A stretch of DNA of 64,000 nt from Zingiber officinale (Eukaryota; Streptophyta; Magnoliopsida; Zingiberales; Zingiberaceae): the NCBI RefSeq assembly GCF_018446385.1, contig NC_055990.1:132382996-132446995 (forward strand), given 5' to 3'. Shown piece by piece: positions 35,741 through 47,822 of the stretch (its first letter is position 1; every line of letters starts with the position of its first letter). The position numbers were made by a program, and so were the translations under genes. The notes beneath the pieces are model-generated. The model searched no databases and was not told the origin of the DNA. It was given only the letters and a program-made list of their open reading frames with translations.

Positions 35741-37440
35741 TGATGAGAAATCTTGATCCTGAGGCTCCTACACGAAGTTATAAGCTAGTGTCAATTTGTA
35801 CAAAATATAAAACTTTCTAAATCTTTTGAGCAATGCTGGAAATCCTTTACGGTGATAACGGAGGGCATATTTGGACTCTTAGGCACTGCAGAAAGTTACA
35901 TAAGTTGCAATGAGCCTGATCAGAGCTCTCTAAATTCATCAATAAGTTTTGACTGAAACTTATTGATGGACTTAGACGACTTGGATTTCTGAAATTTTAC
36001 AATACAATAAAAGTGTGGAGTATGTAGAAGGGAGATATGGTGAGAAATCCTAGTTCTGAGTCTCTTACACAAAGTTATAGACCCGTGTCAATTGGTACAA
36101 AGTCTGAAACTTTCTAAACCTTCTGAATAATGATGGAAATCTTTTATAATGATAACAGAGGGCACTTTTAAATCTAGGACATTGTAAAAACCTATAGGAG
36201 TTGAAATGAATCCAATCAGAGCTTTCTAGATCCATCAATGGTTTTGACCAAAATCCATTGATGGACTTATATGACTTGGATTTCTGAATTTTTATAATGA
36301 GATGGAAGTGTGGAGTGTATAGAAGGTAGATATGGTGAGAAATCTTAGTTTTGAGTCTCATAAATGAAGTTATAAGTCTGTGTCAATTGGCACAGTCTGA
36401 AGCTTTCTAAACCTTCTAAGCGATAATCTTTTATAATGATAACGAAGGGTATCCTTGAACTCTAGGGAGCTATAAAAACATACAGAAGTTAGAATGAGTC
36501 TGATCATAGATCTCTAAGTTCATCAATGAATTTTGACCAAAACTCATAGATGAACCTAAATGACGTGGATTTCTGAATTTTTGTAATAAGATGAAGGTGT
36601 GGAGTGTGTAGAATGTAGATATGGTGGGAAACCTTGGTTCATAGTCTCTTATACGAAGCTATAGGTCCTTGTCAATTGGCACAAAGTTCGAAACTTTTTA
36701 AACCTTCTAAGCAATATTGATAATCTTTTACGATGATAACGGATGACACCCTTGGACTCTAGGGAACTGTAGAAATCTGTCTAAGTTCATTAATGAGTTT
36801 TAATCGAAACTCATTGATGGACTAGATAACTTAGATTTCTAAAATTTTATAATAAAATAAAAGTGTGGAGTATGTAGAAAATATATATAGTGTCAAATCC
36901 GGGTCCTAATACATATAGGTGAAGTTATCATCATGTGGCAACTAGTACTGACTCTGGTGTAAGTTTCTGAAGACTAGCACCATAGTAGTAATGATCTTTG
37001 GAAACCAACACCATAGTGTGTGATCAGAACCAACACTGTGGTGCTGGTGTTAAAAAACTAGCACCATAGTCTATGCTAGTTGACATACGATCACAACTTC
37101 ACTTACATGTATTAGGAATAGGATTGGGCCTTCTACACACTAACCTTTCCCATCATATGACAAAATTTTAAAAATCCAAATACCCTAGATAGTTCAAAAG
37201 GTTTAAAAAATTTCAGACTTTATACAAATTAGCACAGACCTATAATTTTATGTACGAGACTTGGGATCCAGATTTCTCACCATATCTACTTCTGCACATT
37301 CCGCACTTCCATCTTATTATAAAATTTCAAAAATCCAAATTGTCTAAGTCCATCAATGGATTTCAAGCAAAATACATTGATAGATCTAGAAAATTCCAAT
37401 CGTACTCATTCCAACTTAGTGGATTTATTAGGTAAACATG
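35741..37440. repeat. ~295-bp tandem repeat with inverted copies at its right end
   Basis: Four direct units begin with GRTGRGAAAYC at about 35743, 36039, 36334 and 36623 (spacing 296, 295, 289), then a shorter unit at 36888. Each contains ACAAAGTYTGAAACTTTCTAA and AAGTGTGGAGTRTGTAGAA. 37130-37435 holds two partial copies in the opposite orientation (for example GATTTCTCACCATATCTACT). Between them (36936-37110) is a separate inverted segment built on ACTAGCACCATAG. Apparent frames are repeat by-products. Confidence 0.8.
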
Positions 37441-38721
37441 AATCCAAATACATCTCTTTTTTACTATTTTAAAATCCTCCCAAGAGTATTCAAAATGATT
37501 CGAAACTTTTAAAATACTTAATATTAATTTCAAAAGACAAACATTACTGTAGTACTAATAATTTTTTTTATTTTTTTATTAATACAATTAACTCTTGTTA
37601 TTAATTTTATTTTTATTTTTTACTCTTTTATAATTACATATTAAAAAATTGAAGATGTTAAAAAAACAAAAATAATAATTTTCATGTTTTATTAACCTTG
37701 TTTTTATAATTTTTATTAAAGTTTTAAAAATAAAAATAAAGAAATTTAGAGGAATATTTATTAGAATTTAAATGATATTTAAATTAATTTAATTTAAAAG
37801 TAATTAAAAAAAAAAAAGAAAGAAACGTTGCGTGCTTTACATTAAAGCGAGAGAAAAAATTCCATGCATACATAGGAGTAAAATTATAATTTAGTGGGTC
37901 TTTTAGAAATAATGAAACATGGATCCGTCTTTTAAAAATTCTGAAACATGTGCATGAAATACAAAATTTCTAAGTCAAACTTAATTTAATCCATTATCAT
38001 CAAATAAAACCAAATATATTAAATCAAATTTAGAAAAGAATTTAATTAGACAGCTAAATTTGAAAGAATAATCATAGGCACAACAGCTAAATGTGGTATT
38101 CTGTGGGTGGATGTAATATAAAAAAAAAAAAACCCCACCTTGAGTCTCTTTTTAGGATTTTTATAGGCTTCAAAGTGAGTGCATATATCATGTAAACTTG
38201 CCACTAGTCAAATTCTAATGTGAGTGCATACATATGGAAAATTGCCACAATGCCCTGTAGGTGAATCCAACCTTTTGGTTAAGGACTTTACTGATCAAGA
38301 TTAGCGTACACAGATTGATCATGTTGCCACTGTGAGCCACCTCAAATACACACCCATGGCCATGGTTGATAAAATAGGAGACAGTTTATAAGATTTGAGC
38401 AGGATTCCTTGATGATACTAAACAAGTTCAATGTTACCTACATTTCTTGATGATGTATTGCCAGAGTTCTAACACACTCATCAGATAGCATGATCTCAAA
38501 AGAAATATATTTGAAATATTATATAAATTTCATGCTAAAGGAACACAATGAAGGCGAATACTGCAAAAGTGAAACGACAATCAATCGCTAGGATTTGGTT
38601 TCAATGAACGAACCAAAATCCATACTCCCTTTGAAAAGTAGAAGCAAACATTTCAAGCTGATTATATAACAATCTTATAGAGTAGGGGGAAAACTCAAAT
38701 TAGACGAGAAATTTAACTGTA
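37441..38721. other. AT-rich intergenic sequence 3' of the PDH gene
   Basis: Mostly A/T runs, with no open frame of note and no TE ends recognised. The last 100 bp before 38722 are probably 3' untranslated region or downstream sequence of the minus-strand PDH gene; no clear AATAAA polyadenylation signal could be assigned. Confidence 0.5.
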
Positions 38722-38761
38722 AGTGGTGATGTGGAGTACTAACAGCCAGTTGAATCACCTT

Positions 38762-41526
38762 TTATTGGCAGAGTTGCTCAACTGCAGCCACTATCTGTGC
38801 TGGCTGCACCACAGTCCACTCCTCCAAGGTCCCTGCGTACGGTGTTGGTACATCCTGCGAGGACAAGCACATGATCGGAGCATCCAAATAGTCCCAGAAG
38901 TTGTCAATTATCGCCGCCCTAAGACTCGAGCCTATTCCTCCTGTTCGCATGCATTCCTCCACAATCAGCACACGATGAGTCTTCTTCACAGAATTCCCGA
39001 TGGTGTAGAGATCAAATGGTTTCAGTGACCTGATGTCAATGACCTCAGGGTCATATCCTTTGTTGACCAGCGTCTTTGCAGCCTGCATCACATGATACCG
39101 CATGCGCGAATAGGTGAGGATTGTAACATGCTCACCAGGTCGCACCATCTCCGCCTCCTCCAGACACAGAACATACTCCTCATCTGGGATTCTCTCTTTC
39201 AAGTTGTATAGCAGGACATGCTCAAACAGCACCACTGGATTGTCACTTCTTATTGCTGCTTTCATAAGGCCCTTGGCATTATAAGGCGTTGAGCAGGCAA
39301 CCATTTGCAGGCCTGGGATTGACTGAAAGTATGACTCCAAGCGCTGCGAGTGTTCTGCTCCTAGTTGCCGCCCAACACCTCCAGGGCCTCTAATAACCAC
39401 TGGGATTTTAAATTGACCACCAGAAGTATAGTGAAGCATGCCACAGTTGTTTGATATCTGGTTATACGCCAGGAGGAGGAATCCCATATTCATGCCCTCA
39501 ATAACAGGTCTTAAGCCCGTCATTGCAGCTCCAATGCCCATGCCTGTAAAGGAGTTTTCAGCAATAGGGGTGTCGAGGACCCTAAGATCTCCATACTTTG
39601 GAGCCAGACCTTTGGTCACCTTGTATGAGCCACCATAATGCCCCACATCTTCCCCCATGACACAAACTCGAGGATCTCTGTCCATCTCTTCTTCCAGTCC
39701 CTCTCGTAAAGCCTCAAACAATAGCAGTTCATGACTGACATTTACAAAGAAACAGCAAAAGTCAAAACCATGCCAAAAAGATCATAGTAAACCATAAAAG
39801 CTTAAGCATGAAAACTTGGAATTTATGACAAAGAGCATAAACAGCCCAGTTGCATGATAGGTCAAATTTAACAAAAAAGATAAAGACAGTTGGAAGCAAC
39901 GTTTTGTAACATGACAAGGTTACAAAGGCAAGGAAAAAAGATTATTACAACTAATAGAATATTAGAATCCTCTTTGAGTGGATAAAACTGAAATCAATAT
40001 CCTTAAGATTTCCATTTGAATATTCGACAAACCTCTAATTAGGCACAACTAACTCTATTTGGCAGTAAGGTAGGAAGAAAAGTGTTTTACATATGATGTC
40101 AGTGTGTTTCCTTTAGTTTCTTTAGGATAAAGTTCAAAATATTCCAGTCCGAAAACACAAAGAATACTAGACCCAAAAGTTGAGTGTGCAGGGCTGTGAA
40201 GGCCAAACAGTCACACATGGTAAGCAGTTAGACAAAGCTTCTGAAACGATGAAGTAACCATGAGAATATCTAATGGTCAAATAAGCTAAACATCAAACAG
40301 ATTATTTTTGTTCTGTCCAAAAACAATTGGATCAATCACACTGCAAATATTGTTGTAGAATTTAATATTCATTGGCGTGCTTAGCCATTCAAGGACTTTA
40401 ATATTCCATGTTCATACAATAAAAGCTTCTGGCATGATGAAATCAAGTGTAAAGCAACAGTATCTTTATGCCCTTCACAAGGGTAAAGTAACAAACAAGC
40501 AAACATATCATCCTTTGGCGCATACTCCATCTTACATTTTATAACTATAAAGTTGGCAAATTAAGATATGACATACAAAGATTGTACACACCAGAAGCTC
40601 TACTGATCTGACTAATCATGTCCACTTTATCAGCATCTCTACATGATGATGCATTTAATTAAATTCCAGATTCCACCCTAGTTCAGTAATATTCTGAAAC
40701 TTCCTACGCCCACATTATAAATTTCTCTCAACATTATAAGAACACTTTATAAATCTGACAACAGATACTTGGAGTAACTTGCACCAAAATACCACACTAA
40801 TTTTGATCAACAAGAATTCTGACAATAGCAGAAGCTTCAACAAATAAATGTTTATATGAGTTAGAAAATACTTGCGCACTGCTGGATAAGAGAAAAGTTT
40901 CAACAAGGAAAAGGGACATGGAAATACTAGACAGTGGATGCTATTATAAACACAATGTTCCAGATTGGGTCAAGATTATAATGAGTAACAACTCCTTGTC
41001 CTATGTCTCTTCCAATCCACAAATGAATTTAGAAAATAACAACTCAACATGAGAAATCCTTTGCAATCTCCAAAAAAAATCAATTGTCAAGAAACAGCAC
41101 TGCATGAGAGAAGAAACTTACCCAGGTTTAGAGTCGGTGGAACTTGTAGGAGTATCGGCCTTCGTCTAACCCATGCAAGAGAAGAGACAGAAATGTAAGT
41201 AAATAACGAGACATATTGTATCAATTTACAAGGACGAGTAAGAACGAAACAACACTCAACTGCAACGGCATTTGTGATCAAATTCCTTCCACTGAGCCTA
41301 CCGGAGATTCTTCCATCGGATCTAACAACCAAGATGCTTCCTTTCGTTCCTGAGTGCCAAAGGAACAATCGTCATATCTTCAGATCCCAAATCAGTAATA
41401 GTTATCTGATTCGTAAAAGAGGCGAAAAAAAAAACCTGGAAGAGATCTCGCAGGGGATGCAAAGAGACGCCTGTGCGGATCAATACGATTTGAGAGGAAC
41501 ACTGCCGACTGGAGTGATGCCGCCAT
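38762..41526 (-). CDS. PDH-E1 BETA: Pyruvate dehydrogenase E1 component subunit beta, chloroplastic (4 exons)
   Basis: The beta chain of the alpha2-beta2 E1 enzyme, which decarboxylates pyruvate with thiamine diphosphate in the plastid complex that makes acetyl-CoA for fatty-acid synthesis. Minus-strand exons: 41526-41436, 41349-41261, 41165-41122 and 39734-38762, all with GT-AG borders, giving 1197 nt or 398 residues plus TAA (plastid homologues are about 400). The N-terminus ([20 protein letters not shown], then a Ser/Arg-rich run) looks like a transit peptide. The mature part starts near [20 protein letters not shown]. The catalytic Glu of DTPIAENSF (residue 134) and His of GAEHSQ (residue 203) are present, as are [10 protein letters not shown] and [11 protein letters not shown]. 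No stop or frameshift was seen. The exon 3-4 intron is 1387 nt. The mitochondrial paralogue is excluded by sequence. Introns rule out an organelle or bacterial origin. Confidence 0.96.
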
Positions 41527-41900
41527 TTCCGAAGCGGATCAAACCCAGAGAGAGGAGAAAGAGGAAGACGAGGAGGAGGAGGAGGACGACGAGAAAGGCC
41601 GAGGCTTGAGGAGCAGATATTATGCTCGCGGCCTCACGCTAACGGCGGAGCGAACGAGGCGAGTGGAGAAGAGAGGAGATGAGCGGCTGGATCCTATTCA
41701 ACTCCAGTGGGTGCAATTCGCTACTTCTCCATCTTGACCGTTCGTTGACCATATTCATACAATCTTTACCGTTCATCGATGAAGGGTATTTCCACTGAAG
41801 GAACTTGGATCTCAACTACAGAGGGCGATAAGATCCACTCATGGGCCTCGATGGGTCCGTCAATTGACATATTTTAGAAAAAATACATAGTCAAATTGTT
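41527..41900 (-). promoter_or_regulatory. 5' leader and putative promoter of the PDH gene
   Basis: On the minus strand the 60-70 bases upstream of the ATG are pyrimidine-rich (TCCTCCTCC and CTTTCTCCTCTCTC), typical of a plant 5' leader. No convincing TATA box was found. A GATAAG I-box-like motif is on the plus strand at about 41828. Promoter extent is a guess. Confidence 0.4.
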
Positions 41901-43480
41901 TACACATTTTATTTAATAAAAGTGATGAATAAATTATTATTTTTTTTTTAATTCAAATATACTTTTTTGAAATTCAACTAATCCATACAAATAAATCTTA
42001 ATAGACTGTCCAACATAATAAGGGTTCGAACTGCATTATGAAAGTTCATCCTATCTTTTACTATCACAAATAAATCTTTATCAATAGTATTATACCTTGT
42101 TTTTTTTATTGTAATAATAAATTCTGGTCATGTATGAGCAATTCTTCTCCCTATTGATTAAAAAAAATGCATGATATTTAACTTGTTTTTTCGATTGGAA
42201 AAAAAATTAATAGACTCACGAGAACACAATATATGCAATGATATCCTCTAATTACCATTTGAACCACCAAAAGATCATCAAAATGGTAATCAATATATTT
42301 TTTATTAAAGCATCTTAATGACCATTTTAATGTTTTTTAAAGTTAAAATAAATAAAAAATAGTAACACTAATATATTATTAAGAAAACCGTTAACAAAAT
42401 GATGGTCTTCTTTTACCATTTAACCACTAAAAAATCATGAAAGTGGTCTTCAAAGTGTTTTAGTGATTTTTAATAGTTAAAATCAATAAAGTAGAACGAA
42501 CTCATAAAAGTATAATTGTTGTCCTACGTTGTCATATTGGCCAATAGAACATATGTTTTAAGCAAAATATATTAAGGTAAAATCAAAAGACACTCTTTTT
42601 ATTAGAATAGTTGAAACAATTTCTTTCTAATTTTGTTTCCAAGAATACACTTATTTGAAGTTATTGTAATAGTCATGAATACTATTAATACTATATTGTA
42701 ATAACTTGCATCATAAACAGCTCATCTTTGGTTAATATTATATTTTAACAGCTATAAAATTCTAATTATGATAATTACATTAAAAATAAAGATATTTTTA
42801 AAATAAAAATATACTGGGATGGAATGAACATTATTTTGATAATAAATAAAAAAGGATGCTCAACTCTTTTAACAATTTTAATAAAAAAGACACCCTTTTA
42901 ATTTTTATCCAATATATTATTAATAGATTCTAATTCCTAGTTCTGATGATTTTGAGCTATCAACAAAAGATTTAACTTAATTTCTTAGTGATTTGATGTG
43001 TGTATTAAGTTATGCAGAGACTACCAAGTACATAGGTTTTGAGAGCTAGATGCTAAGGTTACTCGGGCTTTAGCCTAGGGAGCTTATTTTATTTTATTTT
43101 TATAGGCAATTGTTCATCCGATCAGCTTAAATTCTTAAATTAAATTTCATGATCAGTCGAGGTCCTTTTTGTATATGCAACTTCTACCATTGATCAAAAA
43201 AAATAGACAAACCAAATTATTGAACACAAAAGTGAGGGAGTTCTAACTAAATTCATCAAGTACATATGGGGAGATAAGAATTATATTGATTTAAATCAGA
43301 ATTGATTTAGAGTTGATTTGATTAAATTTTGACCGAATCAAATTTAATGACTTAAACTGATTTGGTCGATTAAAATGAATTAGGATATTTTTTTAAGGAA
43401 ACCTTATCTTTTCTTTTTTCTCTCCACGTAAGCATGCAGTACTTTTGTTGCCCGTCGCTATACCCCCACCGTCTCATACT
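41901..43480. other. AT-rich intergenic region
   Basis: No gene seen. 42240-42500 has a loose duplication with ACCATTT-AACCAC-AAAAGATCAT (about 42254 and 42415), perhaps a decayed MITE. Confidence 0.45.
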
Positions 43481-45605
43481 TAGGGGTGAGTATTCAATTA
43501 AAATCAAACCGAACCAAATTAACTGAATTAATTGAAAATTTGAATTAATCAATTTTTTCAAATTAACTGAACCAATTGAATTTTCCAATAAAAATCGAAT
43601 AAATCGAATCGATAAAATATTGATTAATTTGATTGAAAATCGAATTACCCGAATGAAATGCTAAACGAGTTAATGATAAAGTCAAGTGTGCATTTTTGTC
43701 TCACATGGGAAGTTTAAACACAGTGCATAATAAATTTGCAAAATCTATTATAGATTTGATGAATGTAACTTGACATGTAGATAAAGTTATGGATCGAAAT
43801 TCTTCTAAACAGATTCAAAAGAATCGATTAAGACTTGCAGTAATAATTGAGAGCGCTTGTTGATTTAGTTTGCAAGGATGTGGATTGAGAGGTCATGATA
43901 AATCTTCATACTCCCAAAATCATAGTAATTTCATTGAGATGTTAAAACTTTGGAGAAGATGAAATGCTAGTATTCACGATGTTATCTTAAAGAAGCTCTG
44001 GGAAATTCAAAGTATATCTCACAAAAAGATAAAAAAAAATCTTGTATATTATTAGTAATAGAATCAGAAATAAAATCTATGATGAAATTAGAGATTCTAA
44101 GTTTTATATTTTAGTGGATATACCGAAGGATGTATCTAACAAAGAACAAATGACTATAATTTTGAGATTTGTTGATGTTCATTATTTGTATAGGAATACT
44201 TTTTTCCTTAATTATGCATATTCATGATACCACAACTGCAACACTTAAGAAAGATATATGTGATATTCTCACTAGATATAATCTAGAAATTCATAATATG
44301 CGAGATTGAGGTATGATGGTGCTATCAACATATGCGATGCTTTTAATAGATTACAAGTTATATTTCTTAAAGATTACTCCTATGCATATTATGTGAATTA
44401 CTTTTCCATCGACTCGAGCTACATTAGTTGTAACTGCTGAAAAGGAGATCTCTATATGACTCTTTTTTAATATGACAATTATTGTCAATCTTGTTGCATC
44501 TTCTTTCAATTGAAATATCGAGTTACAATCTATTCAAGTTAATGAAATTGCACATTCAATTGCTGGCGAACGCGAGACTGGGCTAGTAGCTAATCAAATT
44601 GGTACTTTGTATTAAGCAGGAGCTACTCACTGGAGCTCTCATTTTGATTATATTTGCATCTTAATAAATATATATGATGCAACTATTAATATACTCGTTG
44701 GATATTTGGTGCCAACTTAAAAAAAAGCATTATCATCAATGGTTCATCTACTTCGATGTGTAGGGGAGCTGGTGGTTCCTTATTAGTGATGAAGTCTTTT
44801 GATTTTTTTTTTTTTTTTTTTTTTTTGCATTTGTTGCATAAAATAATAAGAATCACAAATTTACTTTATCATGCCTTACAATAAATATCCCTTGATATTA
44901 TAAATGCAATAGATATAGTGTCTATGACTAAAGCACTTCTCCTAACATTAAGAAATGATGATTTTGATTTTGTTCTTTTGTATGTCAAATCATTTTGCAT
45001 TAGATTGAATGTTGATATATCGGAGATAAGTGCTCATTATAAGCATTCTAGTTGTTTGTGCCGGCAAAAGGATACAAGCACAGTTGAGCATCACTTTCAT
45101 TATGATATATTTAATGCTATAATAGATTTTCAATTGAAAGATTTAAACTCTAGATTCAGTGATGAGAGAGTAGAACTTCTTATGCTTAGCTCTATTTTGG
45201 ACCCAAAAGATAATTTTAAATGGTTCGATATTAACAAGATTTGTACTCTCATTGAGAAGTATTATCTTGAGGATTTCATTGAACAGGAAATGTATCATTT
45301 GAGATGTCGGCTATAACACTATGAGCTTAATGTAGTTTGTTATGAGAATTTTTCAAAAAATGTCCACTATCTTAGAATTATGTTAAGGGTTATTTGAAAC
45401 AAAAAAGTTATAATACTATAATTTGATCAACAAGTTGATCTATAAAATTTTAGCTTTTCTTGTTTCCACAGGCAACAACAGAGAATGCATTATCAGCTAT
45501 GAGGCATATTAAAACAGTTCTTCATAATAGAATGGGAAAGAATTTTCTAACAGATTCTATGATTATTTACATTGCGAGAGAGTTTACTTCAAGTTTTTGA
45601 CTCAG
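43481..45605 (+). pseudogene. Decayed hAT transposase (ZMYM1/DUF4371-like)
   Basis: The left end TAGGGGTGAGTATTC (43481) resembles plant hAT terminal repeats. Fragments in order: RLRLAVIIESAC, then LQGCGLRGHDKSSYSQNHSN (43815-43925), matching the TTF-zinc-finger/DUF4371 type; ILVDIPKDVSNKEQMTIILR (about 44112-44170), the block that holds the first catalytic Asp; a long open piece at 44918-45316 with LNSRFSDERVELLMLSSILD; and ATTENALSAMRHIKTVLHNR with LTDSMIIYIAREF (45476-45595), the C-terminal dimerisation region. Stops, shifts and a 24-T run (about 44802-44825) break it up. No right terminal repeat was recognised, possibly lost when a copia LTR landed beside it. Not functional. Confidence 0.75.
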
Positions 45606-45628
45606 ATTCTATAATTGATAAATATTAT

Positions 45629-46042
45629 TGTTGCGCAAAGAGAGGGCAACACCTCTCAACCTCTAAAACGTAGAAGAAGAGGAAGAGAGAAAAGAGATCG
45701 TGCGGAGCAACAAGACAAAGGCGCACAAAAGGAGAGCAAACACGAAGAAGGAGAAGAAGAAGAGAAAGAAAAAGAGTTACCATGGTTCGACGACATGCCT
45801 ACTCTACAAAAATGACCGAACCTTTATTAGACTTCTCTCTACACAAGATAATCATATTACATGATTCTTGTGATTGTTGTTGTACAATATGTTTACAATG
45901 ATCCCTATAAATAATGCTAAACCCCAGACTCGGTAAAATCATAACAGAATTTTGTTATAAAAAATTACAACAAAATTCTGTTATATAAAATCTTAACAGA
46001 ATATTATTACGAAAAATCTTAATAGATTTTTCTTTCATAACA
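45629..46042 (-). repeat. LTR of a short-LTR copia element (3' LTR)
   Basis: 414 bp beginning TGTTGCGCAAAG and ending CTTTCATAACA, followed by a pyrimidine tract (TCCCTCAT), the complement of the polypurine tract. It lies directly downstream, in minus-strand sense, of a copia RNase H. Near 45900-46020 are repeated AACAGAATTTTGTTA-type inverted motifs. Confidence 0.7.
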
Positions 46043-46176
46043 TCCCTCATATTAACCTTCATCCAAATATGAGCCACCCGTCAACAATCTCCACGTTGGC
46101 GAATATTCACCCCTACAAAGAACACAAGTATCTGAACAAAACTCCATCTGGATCTCTGGGTCTGAGCTTCCTTCCT

Positions 46177-46506
46177 CTAGCATCTAGAAATATAGATCAA
46201 GTTCAAGCAATGCTTAAACTTCTCTATGGTCACTGGCTTTGTCAGCATATCTGCAGCATTATCTACAGAGTGAACCTTCTCAAGTTGAATTTCCCCAGAA
46301 GCAATCAACTCTATGATCTTGTGAAACCTCACATCAATGTGCTTGGTTCTCGCATGATACACTTGATTCTTCGCTAAATAGATAGCACTCTGACTATCGT
46401 ATAACAACTTGACTCGACCTTGCTGAACACCTAGTTCTCTGACCATCCCTTTAAGCCATAAAGCTTCCTTCGCTGCTTCAGCTACTGCCATGTACTCGGA
46501 CTCCAT
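46177..46506 (-). pseudogene. C-terminal Ty1/copia RNase H, truncated
   Basis: 109 residues from ESEYMAVAEAAKEALWLKGM to the pol end. It shows the copia RNase H core VKLLYDSQSAIYLAKNQVYH, ARTKHIDVRFHKI and the terminal NAADMLTKPVTIEKF. The frame is open but the N-terminal rest of pol is missing: after the Thr-Met at 46506 another LTR begins at 46513. The partner LTR and the remaining pol were not found in the window. Confidence 0.88.
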
Positions 46507-46512
46507 AGTAGA

Positions 46513-47822
46513 TGTTGGATCGAGAAGCGCTAGAGGGGGGGTGAATAGCGCTCGTGGCTATTTCGTTCGATTCGTAAAACTATCGGAGTAATTAAGCAGC
46601 GGAATAAAACAAAGTAAGCACACAGAGACAAGAGGATTTTTACTTCGTTCGGAGCCTTGATCGACTCCTACTCGAAGGCCCGCGATCCTTGATCGCTTCC
46701 GGTGGGCAACAACTATAAGCTCGTTAAAAGATTACACTTATGAGTACAAATAAAAGCTATAAATATTATACCGACAACAAGAAATGTTAAATCTGAAGCT
46801 TCGGGTCGTCGGACACTTGTAGCAGCACTTCGGAACGTCTTTTGGAGCAGCATGTTGATGAAAGATCACTTGGAATTCGTTGGTTTGAAGTGCTGGTCGA
46901 AACCCCCTTATAAAGGGTGTTCAAGGCGCCTTGAAGGCTGTTCAAGGCGCCTCCATGCTGCCTGGTCTTCCGCGTGGATCAAACCTAACCTGGTCGAATT
47001 TCATCCATTCAAGGCGCCTTATATCCCTCTCAAGGCGCCTTCTGCCTTCTCCAAGGCGCCTCCAATGGTGCTTCGCAGCCAGCTCAGCCTTTGCACCCGA
47101 GGCGCCTCCAAGCTCCATGGAGGCGCCTCAGACACTGTTCATCCGAGGCTTTAGGTTGCTCCTTTGCTCCTGCAAGACACGTTAGTCCTCAAACACTATC
47201 CTGCAACACAAATTTAGCATAATAAACATTATTGAAGAAGTATAGACAGTCTCCGAACTGTCCGAGTCTGACTTCGGGTTTCCGACCAGAAACCCTAGGT
47301 CGACCCGACGCCTACTGTTCCCTCTACGGGGAACGCGTCCTCACCTACTCCACTCAGGAGATTTACCTGTTGCCAGTCGATCCTCCAGATCGACTGGACT
47401 TTTGCTCAGCACTCGATGCTTCCGGACTTTCTGCTGGACATCCGCTTCCCCGGCTAGTCCAGTCTTACACCTGGTTCGCGACACTAGGACTTTCCACCTA
47501 GGGTTACCACCCCCTAGGACTTTTGCCTGAAGCTATCGACCTGCCAAGACTTTCCGCATAGGGTTACTACCCCCTATGACCTAGGGTTACCACCCCCTAG
47601 GGTTTTCCCTTTGCCTAACCGCAGCTAGGACTTTTCTCCACCTAGGGTTACCACCCCCTAGGACCTAGGGTTACCACCCCCTAGGGTTTTCACCTGCCTA
47701 ACCACAGTTAGGACTTTCCTGAAACCTTATTCAACATGTTAGATAACAGAGAATCTTAACTTTGAATCCCTTTGCCATTATCAAAACTTAGGTTCAATCG
47801 TCGGATGCTTCCTGCACCAACA
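46513..47822 (-). repeat. LTR of a TGTTGG-type element inserted in copia pol
   Basis: 1310 bp, starting TGTTGGATCGAGAAGCGC and ending CTGCACCAACA, followed by ATCTCTCCCTTTTTGATT (polypurine-tract complement), so it is the 3' LTR of a minus-strand element. The minus-strand TATA (complement CTTATAAAGG) is at about 46907-46916. Upstream are at least six GGCGCC palindromes (46925-47130). The 5 bp before it are GTAGA, but the matching repeat was not found. Confidence 0.75.
47487..47720. repeat. CCTAGGGTTACCACCCCCTAGG minisatellite in an LTR
   Basis: Four or five copies of a unit whose ends CCTAGG-CCTAGG are inverted around GTTACCACCC, separated by short CTAACC-rich spacers. Confidence 0.8.

Noticed and set aside
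41087..41368. 93-residue minus-strand open frame upstream of the PDH main exon
   Set aside because: It contains real exon 2 (41261-41349) and most of exon 3, but its remaining sequence is intron; the spliced model explains it better.
45615..45815. Lys/Arg/Glu-rich 66-residue open frame
   Set aside because: It lies wholly in the short copia LTR (45629-46042) in purine-rich sequence; no domain.
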